Origin: Flavobacterium sp. NG2
GTDB lineage: Bacteria; Bacteroidota; Bacteroidia; Flavobacteriales; Flavobacteriaceae
Assembly: GCF_034119845.1 (NCBI RefSeq)
Contig: NZ_CP139420.1
Coordinates: 1,962,001 to 2,026,000 of the forward strand
Direction of reading: 5' to 3'
DNA length: 64,000 nt
Part shown: positions 46,345-55,040 of the stretch, in pieces
How positions within the stretch are numbered: the first letter of the stretch is position 1
Layout: each line of letters opens with the position of its first letter
Notes under the pieces: model-generated
What the model saw: the letters and a program-made list of their open reading frames with translations, nothing else
What the model was told of the DNA's origin: nothing
Database searches by the model: none
Position numbers and translations under genes: made by a program

Positions 46345-47556
46345 TTATTTTTCGTAACTGTAATCTTTTCGTTTTTTGTAATCCAATACTTTTTGATATT
46401 CTTTGTTGATGCTGTCTCCTTTTTGCAAACTCAAATCACAGTCAAAACGGCGCAAATAATTCCATTCACCCAAAACATGAGATAATCCCCAAGTAATTCC
46501 TGGTCCAGGTAGGGTGTCGGTATCCGTAAAACCACCTTCACGATACACGCCTCCGGCCTCGGGTTTTTCTAAACCATGTTTTACTGGATAAAAGTTGATG
46601 CCATCTTCCGAAAACTGTATGCTATTAGCTTCTGGACCTTCGCTCAAAAAGGCGCAAACTCCTTTTCTATAAGGCCAAACGATACATTCGTGTCCACCTA
46701 TTAATACGGGGTTGTAAGCTGATTTAATATAAGGACCTTCGGGTTTATTGGCAATAGCAACTCCAATAATGGCATTGGGCATATCGGCGAATTCTTTGGT
46801 AAATTCTCCCTTTGAAATATTGGGTTTCCATGGTACTCGACCAGCACTTTTGTAATACATAAAATATTTTCCTTCTCGAGCGACAAAAGTAGGGTCGTGT
46901 ACTACTTCGCCATCCCAAGCGGTTTCTGAACCTACTTTCAAGATTGGGTTATCCAAGCGATGCCATGGTCCATTAGGAGAATCGGCCCATGACATTCCGA
47001 TTACATTTTTATTAAAATCACCTGCTGTTACATAACTTCCTGCCCAACGCGCTTGTTTTAGACTTCCAGCCGCTTGGTAGGCCAAATAATATTTTCCATT
47101 GGCTACTAAAATATCAGCCGTAAAAACGGAACGGTGGTCGTAGGCTCCTTCGGGGCCACGATGTACTGCGATGCCTTGTTCTTCCCATTCATAGCCATCC
47201 TTGGAGGTAGCATACCAAATATCACATAAATCCCAATGAAAAGCTCTAGTGTCAGCTCCAGCTTTTTGCGGACCAACCAATTCCGTCTTGGCTTGAGGTT
47301 TGGTGTACCATACATAATATAATCCATCGGCTTTAATTATACTTGAAGGATCCCTGCGTGTAACCCCTTTTTCATACCCGATGCCTTTTACGGGAGTAAA
47401 TTTAAACTGAGTATTGAATTCATTGTATTTGTCAAAACGTATTTTACTTTCTCTAAAACGTTTATATGAAGCACTTATTTTTTCTTGTGCATTTAAATGA
47501 AAACAAAGACTAAAAGTGATTAAACTAATAAGTAGGAAAGGTGTTTTTTTAATCAT
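46345..47556 (-). CDS. GH117 family enzyme (cassette B)
   Basis: 403 aa with a signal peptide ending near LNAQ. Family marks: SASYKR (28-33, SxAxxR), TRRDPS with D69, VHDP with D221, GGHE with H289/E290, all conserved. It groups with the GH117 at 21084 (VWPY after GHE). First gene of an operon running GH117-SDR-uxuA-GH2-GH9-like, the only GH117 here co-transcribed with uronate-type genes. Its substrate may therefore be an oligosaccharide with an acidic neighbour; this is inference. It is divergent from the membrane regulator gene at 47677, with a 120-base shared upstream region. Confidence 0.86.
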   Translation of the reverse strand: MIKKTPFLLISLITFSLCFHLNAQEKISASYKRFRESKIRFDKYNEFNTQFKFTPVKGIGYEKGVTRRDPSSIIKADGLYYVWYTKPQAKTELVGPQKAGADTRAFHWDLCDIWYATSKDGYEWEEQGIAVHRGPEGAYDHRSVFTADILVANGKYYLAYQAAGSLKQARWAGSYVTAGDFNKNVIGMSWADSPNGPWHRLDNPILKVGSETAWDGEVVHDPTFVAREGKYFMYYKSAGRVPWKPNISKGEFTKEFADMPNAIIGVAIANKPEGPYIKSAYNPVLIGGHECIVWPYRKGVCAFLSEGPEANSIQFSEDGINFYPVKHGLEKPEAGGVYREGGFTDTDTLPGPGITWGLSHVLGEWNYLRRFDCDLSLQKGDSINKEYQKVLDYKKRKDYSYEK

Positions 47557-47676
47557 AATTGAGAATAGTTTTTTATAAAATAAAAAGGTTAGTGTAAATA
47601 ATAATTAAAATGCTAGTGAAATTAATCTGCTAGGTAAATTTAAGTTGTGTAATCAAAATATAACCTTTAATTTGCT

Positions 47677-49008
47677 ATGCAAAACTTATACAAAATTTTG
47701 CATACTACTATGTCAGATAAGGAATGCTTAAAAATTGGGCTATCAGAAATTGGAAAAAAACTAGATTGGGAAGATGCTTCTTTATGGAAAGAATCCGACT
47801 ATATCAAGTTAGCCAAAATGATATCCGAAAGCGCTTCTATATCCATTAGTCCCCATACATTGAAAAGGCTTTTTGGGAAAATCAAATACAAGGAGCAGTA
47901 CAATCCGCAACAAGCAACAAAAGATGCTTTGTCTATTTTTTTAGGATATTCCAATTGGGATGATTTTGTAGCTTATCAAAAAAAGAATACACTGCATTCT
48001 ATTCCAGATGAAAAAAAGACGACCACTGTAAATATAAAGAAGAAAGTTAGTTTTAATCTTTATTTATTAGTGATTTTGGTTGGGATTTTTTCGGCAATTG
48101 GGTTTCATTATTGGTTTGGGAATCATACTATAACTAAAAGTAGTTATCAGTTTGTTATGAAAGATTCAGTAGGACAAGTTCCTTTTACTGTACCCATTCA
48201 TTACGATTTAAGCAAAGTGAATTCAGATAGTTTGTATGTTGATTTTAACTTTGAGCATCCTTACCTAGGAAAACAAATGGTTAAATTGCCTAAAGCCGAT
48301 TCTACTATCAATTTCACCTATCAAATACCTGGGTTTTATTATATCAAATTAAAAAACGGACGGGATACCTTATGCAAAAGAAAAGTTTTGGTCGAATCAA
48401 AAAATTGGAACAGCTATTTTGTACCCGAATCTAAACTGGGAAAATTTTGGTTAGATACAGAAATACCACAATTGCAAAAATCAGATGGGAATTTATATTT
48501 TTCGCCTCAGTATTTATCAACTAAAGGTTTTAATACGACTAAAGTCTATTACTTGATGCATAGACTGTTTAAAGAATTTAAAATTGACGGTGATAATTTT
48601 GAATTGGAAACCCGTTTTAAAAGCGGAAAGTCTTTGGGCGGAATCACTTGTTATGATTTTATTATCAGGCTAGTTTGTCAAAGTAATACACATTATCTGA
48701 ACTTAATGGAGGAGGGATGTTCGCAATTTGCATCCCTAAAGTTTGGCGACTTTCTTAAAGACGGTGCAACAGAAAATATGTCTAAATTTAAAATGACACT
48801 TGATACTTGGAATACTTTAAAAATTACAGTAAAAAATAAAAATGTTCTGATTTTTCTCAATGGAGAAATAATAGGCCAAGGAAATTACCAACAACCCACA
48901 GGAGCCATTGTAGGTATCGTAAATTTATCAAAAGGAAGTGGAAGGGTTGATTATATTAGAATCAAAGATTTAAAAACGGCTGTTAAATTTAGAGAAGATT
49001 TTGATTAG
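47677..49008 (+). CDS. Membrane-anchored putative regulator with HTH-like N-terminus and LamG-like outer domain
   Basis: 443 aa (a later ATG at 47710 is also possible). The N-terminal ~110 residues hold a conserved-looking helical domain (SISPHTLKRLFGK, QATKDALSIFLGYSNWDDF) of the kind found at the start of many unnamed Bacteroidota proteins, plausibly DNA-binding. One membrane span lies at about 127-148. Outside are a PKD-like sandwich (about 155-250) and a C-terminal LamG/concanavalin-like fold (about 270-435, FELETRFKSG, NTLKITVKNKNVLIFLNGEI). The layout is cytoplasmic helix bundle, membrane, sugar-binding-type sandwich: a one-component trans-membrane sensor for a glycan is a reasonable guess. 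No enzymatic motif. It lies between two GH2/GH117 operons. Confidence 0.6.
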   Translation: MQNLYKILHTTMSDKECLKIGLSEIGKKLDWEDASLWKESDYIKLAKMISESASISISPHTLKRLFGKIKYKEQYNPQQATKDALSIFLGYSNWDDFVAYQKKNTLHSIPDEKKTTTVNIKKKVSFNLYLLVILVGIFSAIGFHYWFGNHTITKSSYQFVMKDSVGQVPFTVPIHYDLSKVNSDSLYVDFNFEHPYLGKQMVKLPKADSTINFTYQIPGFYYIKLKNGRDTLCKRKVLVESKNWNSYFVPESKLGKFWLDTEIPQLQKSDGNLYFSPQYLSTKGFNTTKVYYLMHRLFKEFKIDGDNFELETRFKSGKSLGGITCYDFIIRLVCQSNTHYLNLMEEGCSQFASLKFGDFLKDGATENMSKFKMTLDTWNTLKITVKNKNVLIFLNGEIIGQGNYQQPTGAIVGIVNLSKGSGRVDYIRIKDLKTAVKFREDFD

Positions 49009-49098
49009 TAGTAGTTGAAAATAATTTGGGACCAATTAATATTTCGGATTTAATTGCAACTTAAAATTTGAATTTAATAATGGAAGTTTAAAAGGGGT

Positions 49099-49134
49099 AA
49101 AAGGCTCAGTCGTTAAGTGATTGAGCTTTTTTTT
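49099..49134 (+). terminator. Terminator of the membrane regulator gene
   Basis: AAAAGGCTCAGTC (49099-49111) pairs with GATTGAGCTTTTT (49119-49131) with two imperfect positions, then T. It shares sequence with the terminators at 37546 and 39524. Confidence 0.8.
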
Positions 49135-49277
49135 ATATAGGGATTTATTGAAAACGAAACATTTTAGGCTGTTTGGTATAGGTGATAAAACAGTGTAAAT
49201 ACAGTGGTTTTTCGAAGAAAAACTCATATCTGATACAAATAAAAACATTTGTAAATACCTAAGGTGGGTATTTGAAT

Positions 49278-49285
49278 TAGATTTG
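49278..49285 (+). promoter_or_regulatory. Promoter -7 element of the GH2/beta-helix/GH117 operon
   Basis: TAGATTTG fits TAnnTTTG, 41 bases before the ATG at 49327. The nearest upstream TTG is 26 bases away, longer than usual, so activation by a regulator is likely. Confidence 0.55.
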
Positions 49286-49326
49286 TTTCTATTTAAACAA
49301 CATAAATTTATTTGAAGCAATTCAAG

Positions 49327-51786
49327 ATGAAACAATCCTTTTTTTCTGTCTGTATAATGGCACTACTTTGTTGTTGGACTTCGGTTCAAGCACAAGATTT
49401 GAACTTTAACGATTCATGGAAATTTTTTAATGCCGAAGCCAAAGGTGCCGAGCAAGTCAATTTCAATGATTCTAAATGGCGCAATCTCAATTTGCCTCAC
49501 GATTGGGCTATCGAAGGTCCTTTTGACGAAAAATACAATGCACGTTGTGGCGGTTTACCTTTTCACGGAACAGGCTGGTATCGTAAGGCATTCAAAATGG
49601 ACAAAAACGCGAAAGGAAAAGTAGTGCGTATTGAGTTTGAAGGTGCCATGTATGATGCCTATGTTTGGGTCAACGGACAATTAGTTGGTAATCGTCCGAA
49701 TGGATATATTGGGTTTGAATTTGATATCAGTACATTTTTAAAATACGATGGTTCAAATAATATCATTGCTGTCCGATTAAAACCTCAAGATTTGTCTTCT
49801 CGTTGGTATCCAGGGGCTGGGATTTACCGTTCGGTATGGTTGAAAATTGATGAGCCTATTCATGTGAAACAGTGGGGAACTTATATTACGACTCCCACGG
49901 TAACAAAAGAAAAAGCGACGATTCAAAATGAAACCACCGTTGAAAATAAAACCAATAAGGAAGTTCTCGTAAAGGTAAAACAAGAATATATTGATCCTGA
50001 TGGAAAATCAGTAGCTACGGTTGATGAAGATTTGAAAATTGCTGCTAATTCCAAAGCGATTTCAGCTTTATACACTGTCATAAAAAATCCAAAGCGTTGG
50101 GATACCCAAACTCCTCATTTATACCATGCTGTCACCACGATTTCTGAAAACGGAAAAGTAGTAGATAGCTTTAAAACACGTTTTGGTTTGCGTTCTATTG
50201 CTTTTACAAAAGATGGTTTTTTCTTGAATAATGAAAAAGTTCGTTTCAATGGGGTGTGTTTGCATCATGACAACGGCGCTTTAGGTTCGGCGGTGTATAA
50301 GAGAGCCGATGAACGCAAATTGCAAATTATGAAGGAGATGGGAGTAAATGCTATTCGTACCAGTCATAATCCACCTTCAAGAGGGTTTTTGGATTTGTGT
50401 GATGAATTAGGTTTGTTAGTTTTGGATGAATCATTTGATGTTTGGAAAATGGCTAAAGTACCTAATGGTTATAATGTTTTCTTTGACCAATGGGCAGAAA
50501 GAGATATCAAAGATATGTTGTATAGAGACCGAAACCATCCATCGATTATCATGTGGAGTACAGGAAACGAAATTTTAGAACAAGGAGATAAAAAGAACGG
50601 TTGGAGAGTGGCTAAAATGCTTAATGATTATTGCAAAGAAGTAGATAGAACGCGACCAACCACTATGGGAATGAATAATTATTCGAATCCATATGACAAC
50701 AATTTTGCGCAGCAAGTCGATATTGCTGGAGTAAATTACAAACCTAGTAACTATAAAGAAATTCGAACTAATTATCCAGAATTACCCTTTTATGGTTCTG
50801 AAACTTCCAGTTGCACCAGTAGCCGTGGCGTGTATCATTTGCCGATAGAAAAATACGATACACATCCTTCATTACATGTTACAAGTTATGATATAATAGG
50901 GCCATCTTGGGCTTATCCTCCTGATATTGAATTTCATTTTCAAGAACTGAATCCAAACGTTATGGGAGAGTTTATTTGGACAGGATTTGATTATTTAGGA
51001 GAACCAACACCTTACGGAGGGAAAGACAATTCGACTAATGGTTACTGGAACGGACATTGGCCTTCAAAAAGTTCCTATTTTGGAGCGGTTGATTTGTGTG
51101 GTTTCCCTAAAGACCGATTCTTTTTGTACCAAAGTCATTGGACTACGAAACCGATGATTCATCTTTTGCCACATTGGAATTGGAAAGAAATGGAAGGAAA
51201 AGAAATTCCAGTTTATTGTTATACGAATGTGGATGAAGCCGAATTATTTTTGAACGGAAAATCACTAGGGCGAAAAGTAAAAGGCAAAGATTTGACTGAA
51301 ATTAAAGTTGATTTTATTCGGTACGAACCAAAAACCTTTCAATCCAAATACCGATTGTCATGGAATGTTCCTTATGAGCCCGGTACTTTAAAAGTAGTAG
51401 GGTATAAAAATGGTAAAGCTGTCAACGAAGAAGTCATCACAACAGCAGGAAAACCAGCTAAAATTAGCCTTTCTGTTGATAGAAATAAAATTGATGCTGA
51501 CGGACAAGATTTGGCTTACATTACAGTGAAAATTCAAGATAAAGACGGGAATTTTTGTCCAATGGCTGATAATTTGGTGACTTTTGATGTAAAAGGAGAA
51601 GGTTCAATTATTGGTGTTGATAACGGAAACCAAATCAGTTTGGAATCTTTTCAAGGCAACCAAAGAAAAGCGTTTAATGGTATGTGTTTGGCGATTGTGA
51701 AATCATCTAAAAAAGCGGGTAAAATTAGCTTAACAGCTCATTCAAAATCATTAAAAAGTACACAAATCGTTGTGGAAACAAAGTAA
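49327..51786 (+). CDS. GH2 beta-galactosidase-like enzyme (cassette C)
   Basis: 819 aa from the ATG at 49327 (a TTG five codons earlier is in frame but unlikely). The signal peptide MKQSFFSVCIMALLCCWTSV is cleaved near VQAQ. Domains: sugar-binding (25-170), Ig-like (180-275), TIM barrel (280-560), DUF4982-like and invasin-like C-terminal sandwiches. The acid/base Glu is in WSTGNEILEQ (about 412) and the nucleophile Glu in FYGSETSSCTS (about 491). The PHDWAIEGPFDEKYNA start and GLPFHGTGWYRKAF are typical of exo-beta-galactosidases in algal-galactan loci. It leads an operon with the beta-helix protein and a GH117, so it likely trims galactose between rounds of anhydrogalactose removal. Confidence 0.88.
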   Translation: MKQSFFSVCIMALLCCWTSVQAQDLNFNDSWKFFNAEAKGAEQVNFNDSKWRNLNLPHDWAIEGPFDEKYNARCGGLPFHGTGWYRKAFKMDKNAKGKVVRIEFEGAMYDAYVWVNGQLVGNRPNGYIGFEFDISTFLKYDGSNNIIAVRLKPQDLSSRWYPGAGIYRSVWLKIDEPIHVKQWGTYITTPTVTKEKATIQNETTVENKTNKEVLVKVKQEYIDPDGKSVATVDEDLKIAANSKAISALYTVIKNPKRWDTQTPHLYHAVTTISENGKVVDSFKTRFGLRSIAFTKDGFFLNNEKVRFNGVCLHHDNGALGSAVYKRADERKLQIMKEMGVNAIRTSHNPPSRGFLDLCDELGLLVLDESFDVWKMAKVPNGYNVFFDQWAERDIKDMLYRDRNHPSIIMWSTGNEILEQGDKKNGWRVAKMLNDYCKEVDRTRPTTMGMNNYSNPYDNNFAQQVDIAGVNYKPSNYKEIRTNYPELPFYGSETSSCTSSRGVYHLPIEKYDTHPSLHVTSYDIIGPSWAYPPDIEFHFQELNPNVMGEFIWTGFDYLGEPTPYGGKDNSTNGYWNGHWPSKSSYFGAVDLCGFPKDRFFLYQSHWTTKPMIHLLPHWNWKEMEGKEIPVYCYTNVDEAELFLNGKSLGRKVKGKDLTEIKVDFIRYEPKTFQSKYRLSWNVPYEPGTLKVVGYKNGKAVNEEVITTAGKPAKISLSVDRNKIDADGQDLAYITVKIQDKDGNFCPMADNLVTFDVKGEGSIIGVDNGNQISLESFQGNQRKAFNGMCLAIVKSSKKAGKISLTAHSKSLKSTQIVVETK

Positions 51787-51923
51787 ATTATAGCTTTATT
51801 TTAAATCTTGCAACCAATATTTGTAGTAACGACTCTAAAATAATTGAAAGATATTCGAGAGTTTAATGTCGCAATTCTACTCTACAAATAAAGATTGGTA
51901 AATTGTATTAACATTAAAAAAAT

Positions 51924-53699
51924 ATGAAACAACTTTTTTTGAAATTCCATTTTTTTCTAATTTTTTCCTTATTGTTTTCTATTCAACATAAGGCCAGTAA
52001 CACCATTGATTTTGATGCTCAATATGGTGTTGCTTCAGGGAACATTTTAGTAAAGAATATTACTGAAGCGATTCATCATGCAACTAAAGGAGATGTTATC
52101 TATTTTAAAAGTAAAACATACGATTTCGAAGGAAAATCATTTACAATTGATAAGGGGATTGTTTTATGTGGTATAGCCCCAAAAGTAAAACAGCCACATA
52201 CCATTGGCGCTTATGAGGTAGTGACCGCTTTTAAAAATTTAAAAGCAGTCCGAATCACAACGGATGATATGGGGCTTGAAAACCTAAGACTGCAATCCGA
52301 TGGAAGTTCCGCTTATGTGTTTACTCGTTTTGCGCATCCTAGCTATGGTACGGGAAAGAATCTGGGTTTTTATGTAAATAATCATATCAAAAATGTGGTT
52401 TATGATGGGGGAGGCTCACAGGTATATGCAGAAAATGGAGCGGAGGTCACTTTCGAGCAAGTCTCTTTTTTAAATTATTCTAATGGCGGTTTTAATACCA
52501 ATAGAAAAGATCCTATTAGTACTTCTGCCAAAGCCGTTTTTAAAAAATGCACGTTTGTACCTAATAAAGATAAAGTGAATTATAATGTACGTGGCATATC
52601 TGCCGATGCTGGGAATGATGAATATGCTGAAATCTGGGACCAAAAAGGGATGGTGATTGATAGCTGTTTTTTTGACGGTCAAGGTGTCGCTTTTTCAAAA
52701 TGCAAAAACGCTAGAATCACCAATAATCATTTTTTAGGATATCGAAAAGATGTAGATATGATTCATATTGAAGAATATTCAAATGCTATTTATGTGGCGA
52801 ATAATACATTTGAGTTTATCAGTCCTTCAAGGTGTTTTTTTATTGATAGAGAAGGGCAACCTAGTTATGATATTTCAATTGTGAATAATATTTTTAAAGG
52901 AAAATATTTCTGGATTTTTTGGTCTAACGGACCTACTAATTTGAAGTTTGAAAACAATGATTTATCTCAGGCCAGTGCGAGTAATCCAAATGATAAAACC
53001 TTTGATTTTAATTATCAAAGAACAGGAGATGAACTTCCTTTTCCGTTGCCTATTGAACAGCTAACTATTCGAAACAACAAAGGTTTAGATAATCCAGAAG
53101 TAGGGATTCTCTCTTATACGATTCTTAAAGGAGATAATACCAATCTAATTGAAGGTTTTGCACCTGCTAAAATCCAGAAAAAACTAGTCGATGAAAAACC
53201 TAAATCGTTACTTAATACAGAGTTGGTTTATCAAATAAAAAATAAATACAGTGGTGAGTATCTCGTAGCACAAAAAAACGATTCAAAAGTTGTCTTGACT
53301 TCAAATACAAAAAACGATCAAAGTGATTTATGGAAAATTAGTTTTAAATATCCTTACTCCTATACTTTTTTGAATCTTAAAACAAAACAATACCTTGAAA
53401 TAGAAAAAGGCTACACCTTGGGAGAGTTGACAAACCCTAATTTGAAACCCGTTTTTGTAGAACAAAAAAATGCATATTTGAATAAATCCTTAAAGCCACA
53501 TTTTTATTTACACGAATTGGATGGTGAAAATAAACAGGCTTTTCAAATAGCGCCAGGAGGGAACGAAAGAAAAACTAGATTAGTTAAAAAAGACAATCAA
53601 GTAGGAATTGAAGTAGCTCTTGAAAAACTAAAATTTATACCCGCTACTAAGAATAGCGTATGGGAACTCGTTCCTGTATCGAATGGTTACAAAAAATAA
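51924..53699 (+). CDS. Secreted right-handed beta-helix protein with ricin-like C-terminal domain
   Basis: 591 aa with a signal peptide (hydrophobic 8-22, ending HKASN). Residues about 60-400 form a parallel beta-helix (repeated short turns such as ARITNNHFLG, AIYVANNTFEF, ISIVNNIFKGK, NLKFENND). Residues about 430-590 look like a beta-trefoil/ricin-type lectin (YQIKNKYSGEYLVA, DLWKISFKYPYSYTF, NSVWELVPV). I cannot place it in a named GH or PL family: it lacks the GH28 NTD/DD/RIK set and any obvious PL6 signature. Conserved-looking acidic and aromatic clusters (KDVDMIHIEEYSN, FIDREGQPSYD, WIFWSNG) on one face could form an active site. It lies between GH2 and GH117 in one operon, so a galactan-modifying hydrolase, lyase or esterase role is plausible. 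Confidence 0.7.
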   Translation: MKQLFLKFHFFLIFSLLFSIQHKASNTIDFDAQYGVASGNILVKNITEAIHHATKGDVIYFKSKTYDFEGKSFTIDKGIVLCGIAPKVKQPHTIGAYEVVTAFKNLKAVRITTDDMGLENLRLQSDGSSAYVFTRFAHPSYGTGKNLGFYVNNHIKNVVYDGGGSQVYAENGAEVTFEQVSFLNYSNGGFNTNRKDPISTSAKAVFKKCTFVPNKDKVNYNVRGISADAGNDEYAEIWDQKGMVIDSCFFDGQGVAFSKCKNARITNNHFLGYRKDVDMIHIEEYSNAIYVANNTFEFISPSRCFFIDREGQPSYDISIVNNIFKGKYFWIFWSNGPTNLKFENNDLSQASASNPNDKTFDFNYQRTGDELPFPLPIEQLTIRNNKGLDNPEVGILSYTILKGDNTNLIEGFAPAKIQKKLVDEKPKSLLNTELVYQIKNKYSGEYLVAQKNDSKVVLTSNTKNDQSDLWKISFKYPYSYTFLNLKTKQYLEIEKGYTLGELTNPNLKPVFVEQKNAYLNKSLKPHFYLHELDGENKQAFQIAPGGNERKTRLVKKDNQVGIEVALEKLKFIPATKNSVWELVPVSNGYKK

Positions 53700-53716
53700 G
53701 AAATAATACTTTTACA

Positions 53717-54964
53717 ATGAAAAAAATAATTACAAAGATTGCTTTAGGAGGTATGCTCTTAATGGCAAGCAATCATAATGTAAATTCTCAATCTCAAAAA
53801 CAAGGAGGCTTTCCATTTATTTTACCAAAAGAGAAACCCAAACGTGAAATGAGTGCCGCTATGGAACGTATTTATACAAAATATGCTGCACCCAGACCTG
53901 AAGACAATGAACTCTTTTCACAATTCAAGTACACCAAACTAAAAGGTTTTGATTACAATAATCATGACGGAACAATTTCTCGTCGTGACCCATCTAAAAT
54001 TATTTTTACCAATGGTAAATACTATGTGTGGTACACCTATCGCCATACGCCTACACCACCACAAGGTGCTCAAAAAAGTAATGATACGATTCCCTCTGCC
54101 GACTGGGATTTAGCAGAAATATGGTATGCCACCAGCAAAGACGGTTTTACATGGGAAGAACAAGGTGTCGCTATTCCGCGTCCCCCAAAACCACAATTGG
54201 GTTGGAGATCCGTTACCACAGCTGATATTTTAGAGTGGAAAGGAAAATATTATATGTATTATCAAGGCTTTATGGAAGCAAGTGGAACTCGTGGTGACGA
54301 TTGTCCAGTTCTAGTTTCTTATGCTGATTCTCCTGACGGTCCTTGGAAGCCTTACAATAAAATAGTTATCCCAAATGGTGCCAAGGGTGAATGGGATCAA
54401 TTTTCCATCCACGACCCCTATCCATTGGTTTACAACGGCAAAATTTATTTGTATTACAAATCCGATTTTGATGAAAAACCAAATCTAGTTCGAATGCAAG
54501 GACTAGCAACAGCTGATAATCCTTTGGGCCCTTTTACAAAAAATAAATTAAATCCTGTAATCACATCGGGACACGAAACCTCTCTTTTTCCTTTTAAAAC
54601 AGGAATCGCTGCTTTAGTTTATAAAGACGGAAACGAACACAATACAATTCAGTATGCCAAAGACGGCGTTAATTTTGAAATTGCATCCATTACGGAATTG
54701 ATGCCGTATGCAGCAGCTCCTTATATCGCTGATGCATTTACAGATACCAAAGATGGTCGAGGAATCACTTGGGGATTGGCTCATTTTATCAATGTTTCTG
54801 GCTATGATAAATTCAATTCGATGTTGGTACGTTTTGATTGCGACCTAAGTCAAGACCTTCATGATCCCGAAATGAAGGAACATCGCGTGCTTCATACTCC
54901 TGAAGAATATTTTAGACAAGGTTTGAGTAAAAAACAACTTGAACGCCTTAAGAAAGGGAATTAA
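53717..54964 (+). CDS. GH117 exo-anhydrogalactosidase family enzyme (cassette C)
   Basis: 415 aa from the ATG at 53717; the frame is open further 5' to an ATG at 53660 inside the previous gene, but 53717 gives a proper signal peptide (MKKIITKIALGGMLLMASNH) and lies 17 bases after the previous stop. Family marks: SAAMER (SxAxxR), SRRDPS with D91, IHDP and SGHE, all conserved. It is nearly collinear with the GH117 at 3463 (shared TIPSADWDLAEIWYATSKDG and more), so these two are recent paralogues under separate operons. Unlike the 3463 copy it shows no lipobox, so it is probably soluble in the periplasm. Last gene of the operon. Confidence 0.87.
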   Translation: MKKIITKIALGGMLLMASNHNVNSQSQKQGGFPFILPKEKPKREMSAAMERIYTKYAAPRPEDNELFSQFKYTKLKGFDYNNHDGTISRRDPSKIIFTNGKYYVWYTYRHTPTPPQGAQKSNDTIPSADWDLAEIWYATSKDGFTWEEQGVAIPRPPKPQLGWRSVTTADILEWKGKYYMYYQGFMEASGTRGDDCPVLVSYADSPDGPWKPYNKIVIPNGAKGEWDQFSIHDPYPLVYNGKIYLYYKSDFDEKPNLVRMQGLATADNPLGPFTKNKLNPVITSGHETSLFPFKTGIAALVYKDGNEHNTIQYAKDGVNFEIASITELMPYAAAPYIADAFTDTKDGRGITWGLAHFINVSGYDKFNSMLVRFDCDLSQDLHDPEMKEHRVLHTPEEYFRQGLSKKQLERLKKGN

Positions 54965-54980
54965 TTAAAAGGAATTTAGG

Positions 54981-55021
54981 AAAAACCTCTTGTGTAGTGT
55001 ATCGCGACACAAGAGGTTTTT
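54981..55021. terminator. Bidirectional terminator between convergent genes
   Basis: AAAAACCTCTTGTG (54981-54994) pairs perfectly with CACAAGAGGTTTTT (55008-55021). It has a T tail on both strands and serves the GH117 gene (+) and the gene ending at 55041 (-). Confidence 0.9.
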
Positions 55022-55040
55022 TATGATACGTTGAAGTTTT

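Noticed and set aside
53660..53716. Upstream ATG start for the GH117 at 53717
   Set aside because: It lies inside the preceding gene in another frame and spoils the signal peptide.
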